A stretch of DNA of 49,055 nt from NCBI GenBank assembly GCA_944359365.1, contig CALVST010000011.1, forward strand, positions 1 through 49,055. Direction: 5' to 3'. The position numbers and the translations under genes were made by a program. The number at the start of each line of letters is the position of its first letter. Within the stretch, counting starts at the first letter, position 1. Shown here one piece after another: positions 7,607 through 16,094 of this stretch. Origin of the DNA: an uncultured Clostridia bacterium. GTDB taxonomy: Bacteria; Bacillota; Clostridia; Christensenellales; Borkfalkiaceae. Below the pieces are notes generated by a model. That model made no database searches, had not been told where the DNA came from, and saw only the letters and a list, made by a program, of their open reading frames with translations.

Positions 7607-8614
7607 ATGCAAAAGCTGAAAAATAAATTTTTGATCTTAGTTGCGGCGTTTGCCGCTGCGTGCGCATTGTTTTTTATGCCTGTCGCCGCGCAGGCGGAGA
7701 GCGGGAACGAGGTATATCTCGGCGGTATGCCCGCGGGTTTCACGCTCGGCATCGGCGGGGCACAGATCGTAGGCATTTGCGAAGTGCTTACGGAAAACGG
7801 CGTGCAGAATCCCGCAAAGGATGCGCAGATATGCGTCGGGGATATCATTATCAATTTCGGCGGCGTAAAAATCGAAACCGCCGCAGATATTGACGGCGTT
7901 CTTTCCTCCTACAAGGGCGGAGAAACCCAGCTTACGCTTGAAAGGGGCAAAGAAAAGCTGAAAACGGATATACTTCCCGTCAAAGATATGGCAAGCGGCA
8001 GATACAAATTGGGCGTTTTGATACGCGACAGCGTATCCGGGATCGGAACCGTCACGTTTATAAGACAGGATATGCGCTTCGGCTCGCTCGGGCATGCGGT
8101 GTCTTCCGCTGACGGGAACCTTATGAACGTGAACGGCGGCAGTATTTATAATTGCAGCATCGTGAACGTCGTAAAGGGTGAGCGCGGCCGCGCGGGCGAG
8201 TTGAAAGGTCTGTTCGTCAACGATAAGAAGATCGCCTCGGCAGATAAAAATTGCGCGACGGGCATTTTCGGTACGATGGAAAAAGATTATGACTTGTCAT
8301 CCCTTCAAAAGATAGAGATTAGCGACGAGGCGCAGCCCGGGCGCGCGGTCATATATTCGACCGTGGACGGAATAACGCCCGCCGAGTACAGCGTAAATAT
8401 CATAAAGGTGGATAAAAACAACAAACAGAATAAAAACTTTGTCGTCAAAATTACGGATAAAGCGCTGTTGGAGACTGCCGGCGGCATCGTACAGGGGATG
8501 AGCGGAAGCCCGATCGTGCAAAACGGAAAACTTATAGGAGCGATAACCCATGTTTTCATCAACGATCCGACAAGGGGATACGGCACGGCGATCGGGAACA
8601 TGATCGATGAATAA
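7607..8614 (+). CDS. spoIVB: Stage IV sporulation serine protease SpoIVB (S55)
   Basis: SpoIVB is secreted by the forespore and triggers processing of pro-sigma-K in the mother cell. The 335-residue protein has an N-terminal signal/anchor helix (about residues 8-30), a PDZ domain (about 35-125) and an S55 peptidase domain. The apparent triad is H163 (GSLGHAV), D284 and S299 (QGMSGSPI); the D to S distance of 15 equals that in B. subtilis. It lies downstream of recN as in B. subtilis, but spo0A, which normally follows, is absent here and a terminator follows directly. Its presence implies endospore formation. Confidence 0.95.
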   Translation: MQKLKNKFLILVAAFAAACALFFMPVAAQAESGNEVYLGGMPAGFTLGIGGAQIVGICEVLTENGVQNPAKDAQICVGDIIINFGGVKIETAADIDGVLSSYKGGETQLTLERGKEKLKTDILPVKDMASGRYKLGVLIRDSVSGIGTVTFIRQDMRFGSLGHAVSSADGNLMNVNGGSIYNCSIVNVVKGERGRAGELKGLFVNDKKIASADKNCATGIFGTMEKDYDLSSLQKIEISDEAQPGRAVIYSTVDGITPAEYSVNIIKVDKNNKQNKNFVVKITDKALLETAGGIVQGMSGSPIVQNGKLIGAITHVFINDPTRGYGTAIGNMIDE

Positions 8615-8642
8615 AAAAATCGGGGCATACCCCGATTTTTTT
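8615..8642 (+). terminator. Terminator after spoIVB
   Basis: ATCGGGG and CCCCGAT arms with A-run and T-run flanks (to 8642) form a symmetrical hairpin directly after the stop codon. Confidence 0.9.
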
Positions 8643-8671
8643 ATGAGCGGCGTAAAATTTTAACGAAATCC

Positions 8672-8700
8672 TTTCAATGTAGATTTTTCTGTGCTATAAT
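8672..8700 (+). promoter_or_regulatory. Promoter of deoB-punA
   Basis: TTTCAA (8672-8677), a 17-base spacer and TATAAT (8695-8700). GGGGG at 8709-8713 serves as ribosome binding site for the ATG at 8727. Confidence 0.65.
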
Positions 8701-8726
8701 ATTAACAAGGGGGCGTAAAGTCGACT

Positions 8727-9911
8727 ATGAGAGTTTTTTTGATCGTGCTTGACAGTTTCGGCATCGGCGAAATGCCGGATGCGGCGATTTACGGCGACGC
8801 GGGTTCGGATACTTACGGACATATTGTAGAACACACGGGTGTAAAACTTTCCAATATGGTTTCGCTCGGACTGAATAATATTGACGGCGTGCGGGGAAAG
8901 ACGTTCGCAAACGGCATAAGCCTGCCTTCCGTAGCTGCGCCGAAGGGCGCGCATGCGCGGCTCGCCGAAAAGACCGCCGCAAAGGATACGACCGCAGGGC
9001 ATTACGAAATAGCGGGGCTTGTTCTGGATAAGCCTTTCAGAATATATAAAAAGTTTCCGCAAGACGTCGTTTCAGAGCTTGAACGCGCGGCCGGGTGCGG
9101 ATTCCTCGGCAATGAAGCCGCGTCGGGAACGGAGATCATTCAGCGGCTCGGAGAAGAACATCTGCGGACGGGGAAACCGATTTTATATACTTCGCAAGAT
9201 TCCGTCATGCAGATCGCGGCGGACACTTCCGTCGTTCCGCTCGAAAGGCTGTACGAAATATGCGAAAAGGCGCGTGCTTTGATGACGGGCGACAGGGCGG
9301 TCGGGCGCGTCATAGCGCGGCCTTTCATTCACGAAAACGGCAAATTTATCAGAACAGAAGACAGGCGCGACTACGCGCTTGAACCGCCGGGCAAAACCGT
9401 TCTCGACGATTTGTATGCCGCGGGCGTCGACGTAGTCGCCGTGGGAAAGATCAAGGACATTTTCTGCGGGCGAGGCATTTGCCGCAGTATCCATACGGGC
9501 AACAATGCGGAGGGGATAAAGGCGGTCAAAATGCTTTTGAAAGAGCAAAAGGACGGCTTTGTTTTTGCAAATCTCGTCGATACGGATATGCTGTACGGGC
9601 ACCGAAACGACGTGCGGGGGTATGCCGAGGCGCTCAGATACTTTGACGATTCGCTGCCGGCTATGATGAATGCCATGCGCGGGGATGATATTCTGATGAT
9701 CGCGGCGGATCACGGCTGCGATCCGACTACGCCGTCTACCGACCATTCGCGCGAATATGTGCCGCTTTTAATATACGGCGACGGGATCCTTCCCGAAAAC
9801 CTGCACACGCTTATCGGGTTTGACCGAATAGCGGCTTTCGTCCGCGCTCGTTTCGGGCTTGAAAATGATACGGGAATTTACGATAAAATAGTGAGGCGTA
9901 AAAATGGATAG
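8727..9911 (+). CDS. deoB: Phosphopentomutase
   Basis: DeoB interconverts ribose (or deoxyribose) 1-phosphate and 5-phosphate, feeding nucleoside sugars into the pentose phosphate pathway. The 394-residue alkaline-phosphatase-fold protein has the N-terminal metal site VLDSFGIGEMPDA, the nucleophile region KDTTAGHYEIAG, DTDMLYGHRNDVRGY, and the C-terminal metal site AADHGCDPTTPSTDHSRE. The length matches the family. Its 3' end overlaps punA by eight bases, so the two are co-translated steps of one salvage route. Confidence 0.96.
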   Translation: MRVFLIVLDSFGIGEMPDAAIYGDAGSDTYGHIVEHTGVKLSNMVSLGLNNIDGVRGKTFANGISLPSVAAPKGAHARLAEKTAAKDTTAGHYEIAGLVLDKPFRIYKKFPQDVVSELERAAGCGFLGNEAASGTEIIQRLGEEHLRTGKPILYTSQDSVMQIAADTSVVPLERLYEICEKARALMTGDRAVGRVIARPFIHENGKFIRTEDRRDYALEPPGKTVLDDLYAAGVDVVAVGKIKDIFCGRGICRSIHTGNNAEGIKAVKMLLKEQKDGFVFANLVDTDMLYGHRNDVRGYAEALRYFDDSLPAMMNAMRGDDILMIAADHGCDPTTPSTDHSREYVPLLIYGDGILPENLHTLIGFDRIAAFVRARFGLENDTGIYDKIVRRKNG

Positions 9912-10722
9912 AAAGGAGAGAGCGGCTTTTATTGCCGCGCAGATCAAAGAAAGAATATCCGTTCTTCCGAAGGTCGGGGTAGTCCTCGGCAGCGGTTGGA
10001 ACGGCGTTGCGGATCTATTGAAAGATAAAAAAACGGTCGCCTATGCCGAACTTGCCGAGATGCCGCGCTGCGGCGTTCAGGGGCATATGGGCAATTTTGT
10101 TTTCGGCAGGGCGGACGCAAACAGCGTCGTCGCGATGCAGGGCAGGTTTCATTTATATGAGGGGAAAGGGACGGAAACGGTCGTTTTGCCCGTCGAAGTG
10201 ATGAAGGAACTCGGGGTGGAAACGCTTGTCCTCACCAACGCGGCGGGCGGCGTAAACGGCGGGGTTCGCCCCGGCGAGCTGATGGTTATTTCCGACCATA
10301 TCAATCTGACGGGAAGGAATCCTTTGGAAGGTGTTGCGGCAAGCGAAATTAAGCCGGTCTTTATCGACATGAGCGATGCCTATGATGCAAAACTTCGTGA
10401 AAAATTCGTTGCCGAGGCGGCGAAAACGGGCGTAACCGTACACAGCGGCGTATATGCGCAGATGTTCGGCCCGTCCTATGAAACGCCTGCGGAAATTCGT
10501 ATGCTCGGGAAGATGGGGGCTGACGCGGTCGGTATGAGTACGGCGGTCGAGGCGATCTATGCGCGGTATTTGAAGATGCGTGTTTTTGCTGTTTCCTGCA
10601 TCAGCAATATGGCGGCAGGCATATGCGCGGAAAAACTTCGCCATGAAGACGTGCTCGCCGTATTGAAAGAACGTCAGCAACTCTTTTCGCGGTTGATGTA
10701 CGGCTTTATATCGTCGTTATAA
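9904..10722 (+). CDS. punA: Purine-nucleoside phosphorylase
   Basis: This 272-residue enzyme splits guanosine and inosine with phosphate to base plus ribose 1-phosphate, the substrate of the preceding DeoB. Family motifs are VVLGSGWNG (phosphate site), MQGRFHLYEG, LTNAAGGVN, FGPSYETPAEIRML and GMSTAVEAIYA, which identify the trimeric PunA/PNP type rather than the hexameric DeoD type. It overlaps deoB by eight bases and ends at a terminator, the drm-punA arrangement seen in Bacillus. Confidence 0.95.
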   Translation: MDRKERAAFIAAQIKERISVLPKVGVVLGSGWNGVADLLKDKKTVAYAELAEMPRCGVQGHMGNFVFGRADANSVVAMQGRFHLYEGKGTETVVLPVEVMKELGVETLVLTNAAGGVNGGVRPGELMVISDHINLTGRNPLEGVAASEIKPVFIDMSDAYDAKLREKFVAEAAKTGVTVHSGVYAQMFGPSYETPAEIRMLGKMGADAVGMSTAVEAIYARYLKMRVFAVSCISNMAAGICAEKLRHEDVLAVLKERQQLFSRLMYGFISSL

Positions 10723-10734
10723 TATAAAAAACAT

Positions 10735-10766
10735 AAAAGCTCTGCCTGTATGCGGCAGGGCTTTTT
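10735..10766 (+). terminator. Terminator after punA
   Basis: Arms AAAGCTCTGCC and GGCAGGGCTTTTT form a stem with a seven-base loop and T-run, twelve bases after the stop. Confidence 0.88.
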
Positions 10767-10823
10767 ATATTTGCATAAAAATTTGTTTATTACGAAAAAT
10801 AAGGGAAAACGGAGGATCACGAT

Positions 10824-11975
10824 ATGAAAAAGACAGTCATGGCTCTCGTGTTGGGCGCGTGTGCGGCGGTGTTTGCGGTCATGCCGTCTGCTGCGCTTCA
10901 TGCGGGTGCGGAATCGGCGGGATATAAAGCGCTGTATTGCGCGGACTATCACAGTGGCACGGCGATAAAAGCGGAAAACGAAACGGAGCATTATCCGATC
11001 GCAAGTATGTGCAAGATCATGACCTTGCTTTTATGCTACGAGGCGGAATCGGAAGGCAACCTGTCATTCGATGAACAGATCAACGTCAGCGAACGCGCGA
11101 GCGGCATGGGCGGCTCGCAGGTTTTTCTTGAGGCTGGCGCCGAATACCCCGCAGGGGAACTTATAAAGAGCATATGTATCGCCTCGGCAAACGATTCCTG
11201 CGTTGCGATGGCGGAAAGGCTGTGCGGCAGTGAGGAATTGTTTGTCGATAAAATGAACGACAGGGCGCACGAGCTCGGCATGAACGACACGCTCTTTGTA
11301 AATTGTACGGGTTTGCCCGCTCCCGGGCAGTATTCTTGCGCAAAAGACGTTGCGAAAATGCTTTCGGAACTTCTCAGACATGAAAATTATTTTAAATACA
11401 GCAAGATATGGATGGATAAAATGCAGCACCCCGAAGGCCGCGTGACCGAAATGGCGAATACAAATAAAATGATTCGTTCATACAGCGGCTGCGATGCCGG
11501 CAAAACCGGATTTACGAACGATGCTGGCTTTTGCCTTGCCGCATCGGCTATGCGCGGCAATATGCGCGTCGTGTCCGTCGTGATAGGGGCAGACAGCAGT
11601 AAAACGCGCTTTGAAAAGACGAAAGAATCGTTCGACTATGCCTTTGCGAATTATACGAACAAGGCCGTTTTGGACGGCTCTGCGCCGTTAGACGAAAAGT
11701 GCCCCGTAACGGGCGGTAAAAAGTCGGAGATCGCGGTGCGGCCCGAACGCTCGTGCTATATATTCTGCGCAAGGAACGACAAGGACGATATATTCTATGA
11801 AATTGAGTTCAATAAAGTAAAGGCTCCGGTTGCGGAACGCTCCGTCGTGGGGCAGATCGTGGTCTATAAAAACAATATAGAGGCGGACAGGCTTGCCCTC
11901 GTGGCAAATGAATATGTTGCCCGCTCTTCCTATTGGGATGCACTGAGAGATGTTGCCGATGGCTGGCTAATTTAA
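10824..11975 (+). CDS. Serine D-Ala-D-Ala carboxypeptidase (S11 family)
   Basis: This secreted penicillin-binding protein trims the terminal D-alanine of peptidoglycan stem peptides. The 383-residue protein has a signal peptide (about residues 1-29, cleavage near AGAES), the active-site tetrad S61-M-C-K64 (usually SxTK), the SxN motif in IASANDS and the KTG triad in GCDAGKTGFT. A C-terminal beta domain follows (about 290-383). Ribosome binding site GGAGG precedes the ATG. It is close in type to the DacF paralogue at 12923, two genes downstream. Cysteine in the tetrad is unusual but does not remove a catalytic residue. Confidence 0.9.
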   Translation: MKKTVMALVLGACAAVFAVMPSAALHAGAESAGYKALYCADYHSGTAIKAENETEHYPIASMCKIMTLLLCYEAESEGNLSFDEQINVSERASGMGGSQVFLEAGAEYPAGELIKSICIASANDSCVAMAERLCGSEELFVDKMNDRAHELGMNDTLFVNCTGLPAPGQYSCAKDVAKMLSELLRHENYFKYSKIWMDKMQHPEGRVTEMANTNKMIRSYSGCDAGKTGFTNDAGFCLAASAMRGNMRVVSVVIGADSSKTRFEKTKESFDYAFANYTNKAVLDGSAPLDEKCPVTGGKKSEIAVRPERSCYIFCARNDKDDIFYEIEFNKVKAPVAERSVVGQIVVYKNNIEADRLALVANEYVARSSYWDALRDVADGWLI

Positions 11976-11978
11976 GTT

Positions 11979-12004
11979 TTGCAAAGTACTATGTGTGATA
12001 TAAT
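11979..12004 (+). promoter_or_regulatory. Extended -10 promoter for the ytfI-like operon
   Basis: TGATATAAT (11996-12004) is an extended -10 box with only a weak -35. Predicted +1 is about 12011, two bases before the ATG at 12013. The 21 bases 11983-12003 recur with one change at 19469-19489. Confidence 0.55.
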
Positions 12005-12012
12005 ATAAGCAA

Positions 12013-12573
12013 ATGAATGCGTTTGTAGTTGTTATGACCGTTGTGGCGGTGATGCTGTTTCCGATTTTTGTCAGCGCATATCTTTATGGAGACAAAGACA
12101 GCGGAAAGGTCGGGTTTGCGCTTTATCTGTTTGGGGCAGTCAGACTGCTGAGCGGCTATGCGGCGCCTTGTAAGGGAGGGATCGCCTTCCATTTGACAGA
12201 AAAAAAGGCTGTCATAATGCCATACTCTGAACTGCTCGGCATAGGGAAAAAATTTGAAGTTACGAAAGGGTTTTCCGTTTGCAATTATCGCCACTGCATT
12301 GAGATCGGAGGGGCTGAAAACATGGCGGGGGCTCTTGCGGCGGCCATGTCGCTCAGGAGACTGACGGATATTGTATTCATGTTTGCCCGAGGGAAAAAAG
12401 ATCTGCGCATGGAAGGTGATATTTTGGTCGATATGAACCGCGGCGGCTTTCGTGCTGCGGTCAAGGTTGTCATCGCGTTCAATTTGCTGATCGTAACGGT
12501 AGCGGCGGTCAAAATCATAATGGAGAAAATATTGGAATATGGTCATAAACGAAAAAAACAAAAGAGTAGGTGA
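12013..12573 (+). CDS. Membrane protein, probable YtfI/DUF2953-like partner of GerW
   Basis: I recognise no motif with certainty. The 186-residue protein has an N-terminal membrane helix (about 3-24), a polar middle and a C-terminal helix (about 149-172) before a lysine-rich tail. In B. subtilis ytfI (DUF2953) immediately precedes ytfJ (GerW family), and here this gene precedes and overlaps a clear ytfJ homologue by 35 bases. The assignment rests mostly on that context. There is no Shine-Dalgarno before the ATG; the -10 box is eight bases upstream, so translation may be leaderless. Confidence 0.6.
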   Translation: MNAFVVVMTVVAVMLFPIFVSAYLYGDKDSGKVGFALYLFGAVRLLSGYAAPCKGGIAFHLTEKKAVIMPYSELLGIGKKFEVTKGFSVCNYRHCIEIGGAENMAGALAAAMSLRRLTDIVFMFARGKKDLRMEGDILVDMNRGGFRAAVKVVIAFNLLIVTVAAVKIIMEKILEYGHKRKKQKSR

Positions 12574-12919
12574 TCTCGTTCACCGCTCCATTGAAAATCT
12601 TACGGAACTGGTCGATGTAAATTCCGTGGTCGGCAAACCCATTGTTACTGCGGCGGGGTTTCAGCTGATCCCCATTTCGAAAGTTACCGTCGGGTACCTT
12701 ACCGGCGGGGGCGAGTTCGGGGAAACGAAGGTCATTAAAGAGGACGAAACGGCGCCGTTCGCCGGCGGGAGCGGGGCGGTCGTGTCGCTCAAACCGGCGG
12801 GGTTTATCCTCGACGACGGAAAAAACTGTACCTTTATCCATGCGGGCGATGAGCCGCTGGATAATCTGATCGATAAAGCTGCGGAACTTCTCGGTAAATT
12901 TACGGGGAACAACGGCTGA
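12539..12919 (+). CDS. ytfJ: GerW family spore protein YtfJ
   Basis: This 126-residue protein matches the YtfJ/GerW family, conserved in endospore formers; GerW has been linked to nutrient germination. Family features are VGKPI near residue 31, the segment ISKVTVGYLTGGGEFGE, a glycine-rich GGSGAVVSLKPAGFI, and a C-terminal helix. There is no signal peptide. It overlaps its upstream neighbour by 35 bases and is three bases from dacF, so the four genes to rluB form one operon. GGAG near 12522 is somewhat far from the ATG. Confidence 0.88.
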   Translation: MVINEKNKRVGDLVHRSIENLTELVDVNSVVGKPIVTAAGFQLIPISKVTVGYLTGGGEFGETKVIKEDETAPFAGGSGAVVSLKPAGFILDDGKNCTFIHAGDEPLDNLIDKAAELLGKFTGNNG

Positions 12920-12922
12920 GAA

Positions 12923-14116
12923 ATGAAAAAATTCTTTTGCGCTGCGCTGATAGCCGCGACGTTTGTCTTCACGATGCCCGCGTTTGCGGCGGCCAAAGCG
13001 GATGCGCAAGCCGCATCTTCTGCCGAGATCGTCGTGGAAGCGGAGTCGGGGCGGGTATTGTACGAGGCAAATGCGGACGAGCGTCTGCCGATGGCGAGTA
13101 CGACCAAAATTTTGACCGCGCTCATTATCGTGGAGGACTGCGATCTCGATGCCGTTGTGACCGTGCCCGATGCCTGTGTCGGTATCGAAGGTTCAAGCAT
13201 ATATCTCGTTGCGGGGGAAAGGCTGACCGTCCGCGATCTGCTGTACGGGCTGATGCTGCGCTCGGGCAACGACTGTGCGGAAACTTTGGCGGTGTACCAC
13301 AGCGGCAGCATAGGAAAATTTGCGGAATGCATGAACGAGAGGGCGCTTTCTTTGGGGGCCAAAAACAGTCATTTTGTAAATCCGCACGGATTGCCCGATC
13401 CCGAACATTATACGACCGCCCGCGACTTGGGAAAAATTGCCTGTAAAGCCATGCAGAACGCGGCTTTTAAAGAAATCGTATCTTCCCGTACCGCCGTCGT
13501 ACCGGACGGCGGCTGCGGATATGCGCGCACGCTCGTCAACAAGAATAAATTCCTGTATAATTTTGACGGTGCGAACGGAGTAAAGACGGGGTTTACGAAA
13601 GCGGCGGGCAGATGCCTTGTCGCATCGGCGGAAAGGGACGGCATGCAGCTGATATCCGTCGTGTTGAATTGCGGGCCGATGTATGAAAGGTGCGGGGAGC
13701 TTTTGGAAAAAGCGTTTTCCGATTACAGCTATTGCAAAATATTCGATGCGGCGGCAAATAAATACGAGGTGAAGACGGATGTCGGTCATAAAATCTGTAT
13801 CGGCGCTTGCAGGAAAGATATTTTTTATCCGCTCACGCAGGCAGAGGCGGAGAATATCCGTATAGAGGCGGATTGCCCTTCGCCGAGAAAACTTCCCGTA
13901 AATGAGGGCGACAAATTGGGGATTTTGCGCGTTTATCTTGAAAATCAGTTGCTTTTTTCGCAAAAAATATATAGTATTAATAGCGTAGAAAAAAGTTGGA
14001 CGGATATTCTGAGAGAGCTCGCAAGAAAATTCGCCCGAAGCGAGGAAGAATGCGCATCAATAAATATCTTGCGGCAAGCGGCGTCGCCAGCCGCCGCGCG
14101 TGCGATAAGCTCATAG
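12923..14116 (+). CDS. dacF: DacF-type D-Ala-D-Ala carboxypeptidase
   Basis: This is a sporulation-type penicillin-binding protein that trims stem peptides and affects cortex cross-linking. The 397-residue protein has a signal peptide (about 1-24), tetrad S59-T-T-K62, SGN in LRSGNDCAE, and KTG in GVKTGFTKAAG, all canonical. A beta-rich C-terminal domain and a final amphipathic segment follow, which in this family usually attaches to the membrane. It follows gerW by three bases and overlaps rluB by 67 bases, an unusually long overlap. The spore role is inferred from the neighbours. Confidence 0.92.
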   Translation: MKKFFCAALIAATFVFTMPAFAAAKADAQAASSAEIVVEAESGRVLYEANADERLPMASTTKILTALIIVEDCDLDAVVTVPDACVGIEGSSIYLVAGERLTVRDLLYGLMLRSGNDCAETLAVYHSGSIGKFAECMNERALSLGAKNSHFVNPHGLPDPEHYTTARDLGKIACKAMQNAAFKEIVSSRTAVVPDGGCGYARTLVNKNKFLYNFDGANGVKTGFTKAAGRCLVASAERDGMQLISVVLNCGPMYERCGELLEKAFSDYSYCKIFDAAANKYEVKTDVGHKICIGACRKDIFYPLTQAEAENIRIEADCPSPRKLPVNEGDKLGILRVYLENQLLFSQKIYSINSVEKSWTDILRELARKFARSEEECASINILRQAASPAAARAISS

Positions 14117-14754
14117 AGGAAGGTAAAGTGACCGTCAACGGCAAACCCTGCGGATTGGGCGCCGACGTGGACGAAAGACGCGACGTCGTGGAAGTGGAAG
14201 GCAAACCCGTAGCGCCCGCCGCCTTGCACAAATACTATATCATGAACAAGCCGAAGGGGTATGTCTGCACAGTTAAGGACGACAAGGGCAGAAAGACTGT
14301 CATGGAACTTTTGCCGCCCGACGCAGGCAGAGTTTATCCCGTCGGCAGGTTAGATTATGACAGCGAAGGACTCCTGTTTTTTACCGACGACGGGGATCTC
14401 GCCTTCCGTCTGACGCATCCGAAAAACGAAATAACAAAAACCTACCTCGTGCGGATTGAGGGAACGGTAGACGAAGCGCAGCTCAACAAGCTGCGCGCCG
14501 GCGTGATGCTTGACGGTAGAATGACTGCGAAATGTAAAATAAAGATCGTTGAAACGGATAAAAAATATACAAAACTGCACGTCACGATAGGCGAAGGGCG
14601 CAACCGTCAGGTACGCCGTATGTTTGAAACGATCGGGAAGGAAGTCGTATTTCTCAAGCGCATTCGCATCGGCGAAATGGAACTCGGTTCTTTGGAAAGA
14701 GGCAAGGTAAGGAAACTCAGCGAGAGTGAAATATTTTATCTGAAAAATCTATGA
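14050..14754 (+). CDS. rluB: 23S rRNA pseudouridine synthase RluB
   Basis: This RsuA/RluB-family enzyme makes a pseudouridine in 23S rRNA (the RluB site is 2605 in E. coli numbering). The 234-residue protein has an N-terminal S4 RNA-binding domain (MRINKYLAASGVASRR), the catalytic motif VGRLDYDSEGLLFFTDDG with the essential aspartate in RLDYD, and the C-terminal GEGRNRQVRRMFE. The ATG at 14050 follows GAGG and matches the family start; the open frame upstream is the dacF overlap. In B. subtilis rluB also follows a dac-spm group. Confidence 0.93.
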   Translation: MRINKYLAASGVASRRACDKLIEEGKVTVNGKPCGLGADVDERRDVVEVEGKPVAPAALHKYYIMNKPKGYVCTVKDDKGRKTVMELLPPDAGRVYPVGRLDYDSEGLLFFTDDGDLAFRLTHPKNEITKTYLVRIEGTVDEAQLNKLRAGVMLDGRMTAKCKIKIVETDKKYTKLHVTIGEGRNRQVRRMFETIGKEVVFLKRIRIGEMELGSLERGKVRKLSESEIFYLKNL

Positions 14755-14757
14755 CGG

Positions 14758-14780
14758 AAAGCGGCAACGCCGCTTTTTTC
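14758..14780 (+). terminator. Terminator after rluB
   Basis: AGCGGC and GCCGCT arms with a three-base loop, followed by TTTTTT. The rest of the 227-base gap to pfkA is AT-rich and carries the pfkA promoter. Confidence 0.88.
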
Positions 14781-14935
14781 GTTTGATTTGAAGTTATTTC
14801 GGCTTTTTTCGGTACACCGTTGACATCTTTTCTGTTTTATAGTAAAATAAACTTGATCATTTTTAAGAGTTTATATCAAAAAGTGCGCAATATGTAATAT
14901 TTTTGTAACTTTTGTCGCGTTTTATTATTTTTACA

Positions 14936-14964
14936 TTGACAATTTACGATCTCTATATTACAAT
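14936..14964 (+). promoter_or_regulatory. Promoter of pfkA
   Basis: TTGACA (14936-14941), a 17-base spacer and TACAAT (14959-14964), eleven of twelve consensus bases. GAGG at 14970-14973 is the ribosome binding site. Confidence 0.88.
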
Positions 14965-14981
14965 TTCAAGAGGAATATGTT

Positions 14982-16049
14982 ATGAAATTCGGAATTTTGA
15001 CGAGCGGCGGCGACTGCTCCGGGCTGAATGCGGTGATCCGCGCCATTTGTTTTTATATCGAACGGAACGTGAAAAATGCCGAGATAGTCGGCATACCCGA
15101 CGGGTACGGCGGGCTGATCCGCGGCGAAAGTTATCCTTTGCGGCATGAAGATTACGACGATATTCTCGGCTTGGGCGGCACGATCTTGCGCACTTCGCGT
15201 CAGCCGTTCAAGCAGATGACCGTATCCGACGGCGGCACGACGCGCCTGCAAAAAATGTGCGAAAATTACAGGAAGATGGGGCTGGACTGCCTGTTTACTT
15301 TGGGCGGCGCGGGCACACATAAAACGGCGGCGCTCCTCTGTATGGAAGGCTGTAACGTCGTCGGACTTCCAAAAACCATCGACAACGACATTTACGGCAC
15401 GGACGTTACGTTCGGCTTTCAGACAGCGGTAGAGGTGGCGACCGAAGCGATAGACAGGATCCGCACTACGGCTGCGAGCCACAGCCGCACGATGCTCATT
15501 GAAATTATGGGGAATAAGGCGGGGTGGCTGACGCTCCATGCGGGCATTGCCGCGGGCGCAGATATGATCCTCATACCGGAAATACCTTTTTCCGTGGATA
15601 AGGTCTGTGAGTTCGTTGCCGAGCAGAGACGGCAGTGTAAGACGCACACGATCATTGCGGTCGCGGAGGGGGCTGTGCTCGCTTCCGAAGTCAAATTTAA
15701 AAAGTCGGAGCGCACCTTTGTACGCACGGAGAGAGGTGAATCGACGGTTACGGCGCACCTTGCTGAAGTATTGCAGGAACGCACCGGTTTTGAAACGCGC
15801 ACGTCCGTGCTCGGATATTTGCAGAGAGGCGGCACGCCCTGCGCTTACGACAGGCTGCTTTCTTCGCGGCTCGGCGGCTATGCCGCAAAACTCGCCTGCG
15901 ACGGAAAGTTCGGCGTGACGGCAGCCGTTTCGGGTACGCGCATCACTTTCAACGCGCTTGCGGATATCGCGGGCAAATATAAATTTGTTTCGCCTTCGTG
16001 CGAAACCGTCCGCTTTGCCGAAAGCATCGGCATAGGTTTCGGCAGATAA
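14982..16049 (+). CDS. pfkA: 6-phosphofructokinase
   Basis: This enzyme phosphorylates fructose 6-phosphate, the committed step of glycolysis. The 355-residue protein carries TSGGDCSGLN (residues 8-16), FTLGGAGTHKTA (105-116), PKTIDND (130-136, catalytic D134), the MGNKAGW segment and LGYLQRGGTP. It belongs to the longer group with GGxGTHKT and lysine before TIDND. In E. coli the second motif is GGDGS with a metal-binding aspartate, and this group often has asparagine there; here it is A110. Glycine after it (G111) suggests ATP rather than pyrophosphate as donor, but this is inference. Confidence 0.92.
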   Translation: MKFGILTSGGDCSGLNAVIRAICFYIERNVKNAEIVGIPDGYGGLIRGESYPLRHEDYDDILGLGGTILRTSRQPFKQMTVSDGGTTRLQKMCENYRKMGLDCLFTLGGAGTHKTAALLCMEGCNVVGLPKTIDNDIYGTDVTFGFQTAVEVATEAIDRIRTTAASHSRTMLIEIMGNKAGWLTLHAGIAAGADMILIPEIPFSVDKVCEFVAEQRRQCKTHTIIAVAEGAVLASEVKFKKSERTFVRTERGESTVTAHLAEVLQERTGFETRTSVLGYLQRGGTPCAYDRLLSSRLGGYAAKLACDGKFGVTAAVSGTRITFNALADIAGKYKFVSPSCETVRFAESIGIGFGR

Positions 16050-16094
16050 AATATATAAAATTGAAAGTTTAAACTATTATACGGGAGCATATTT

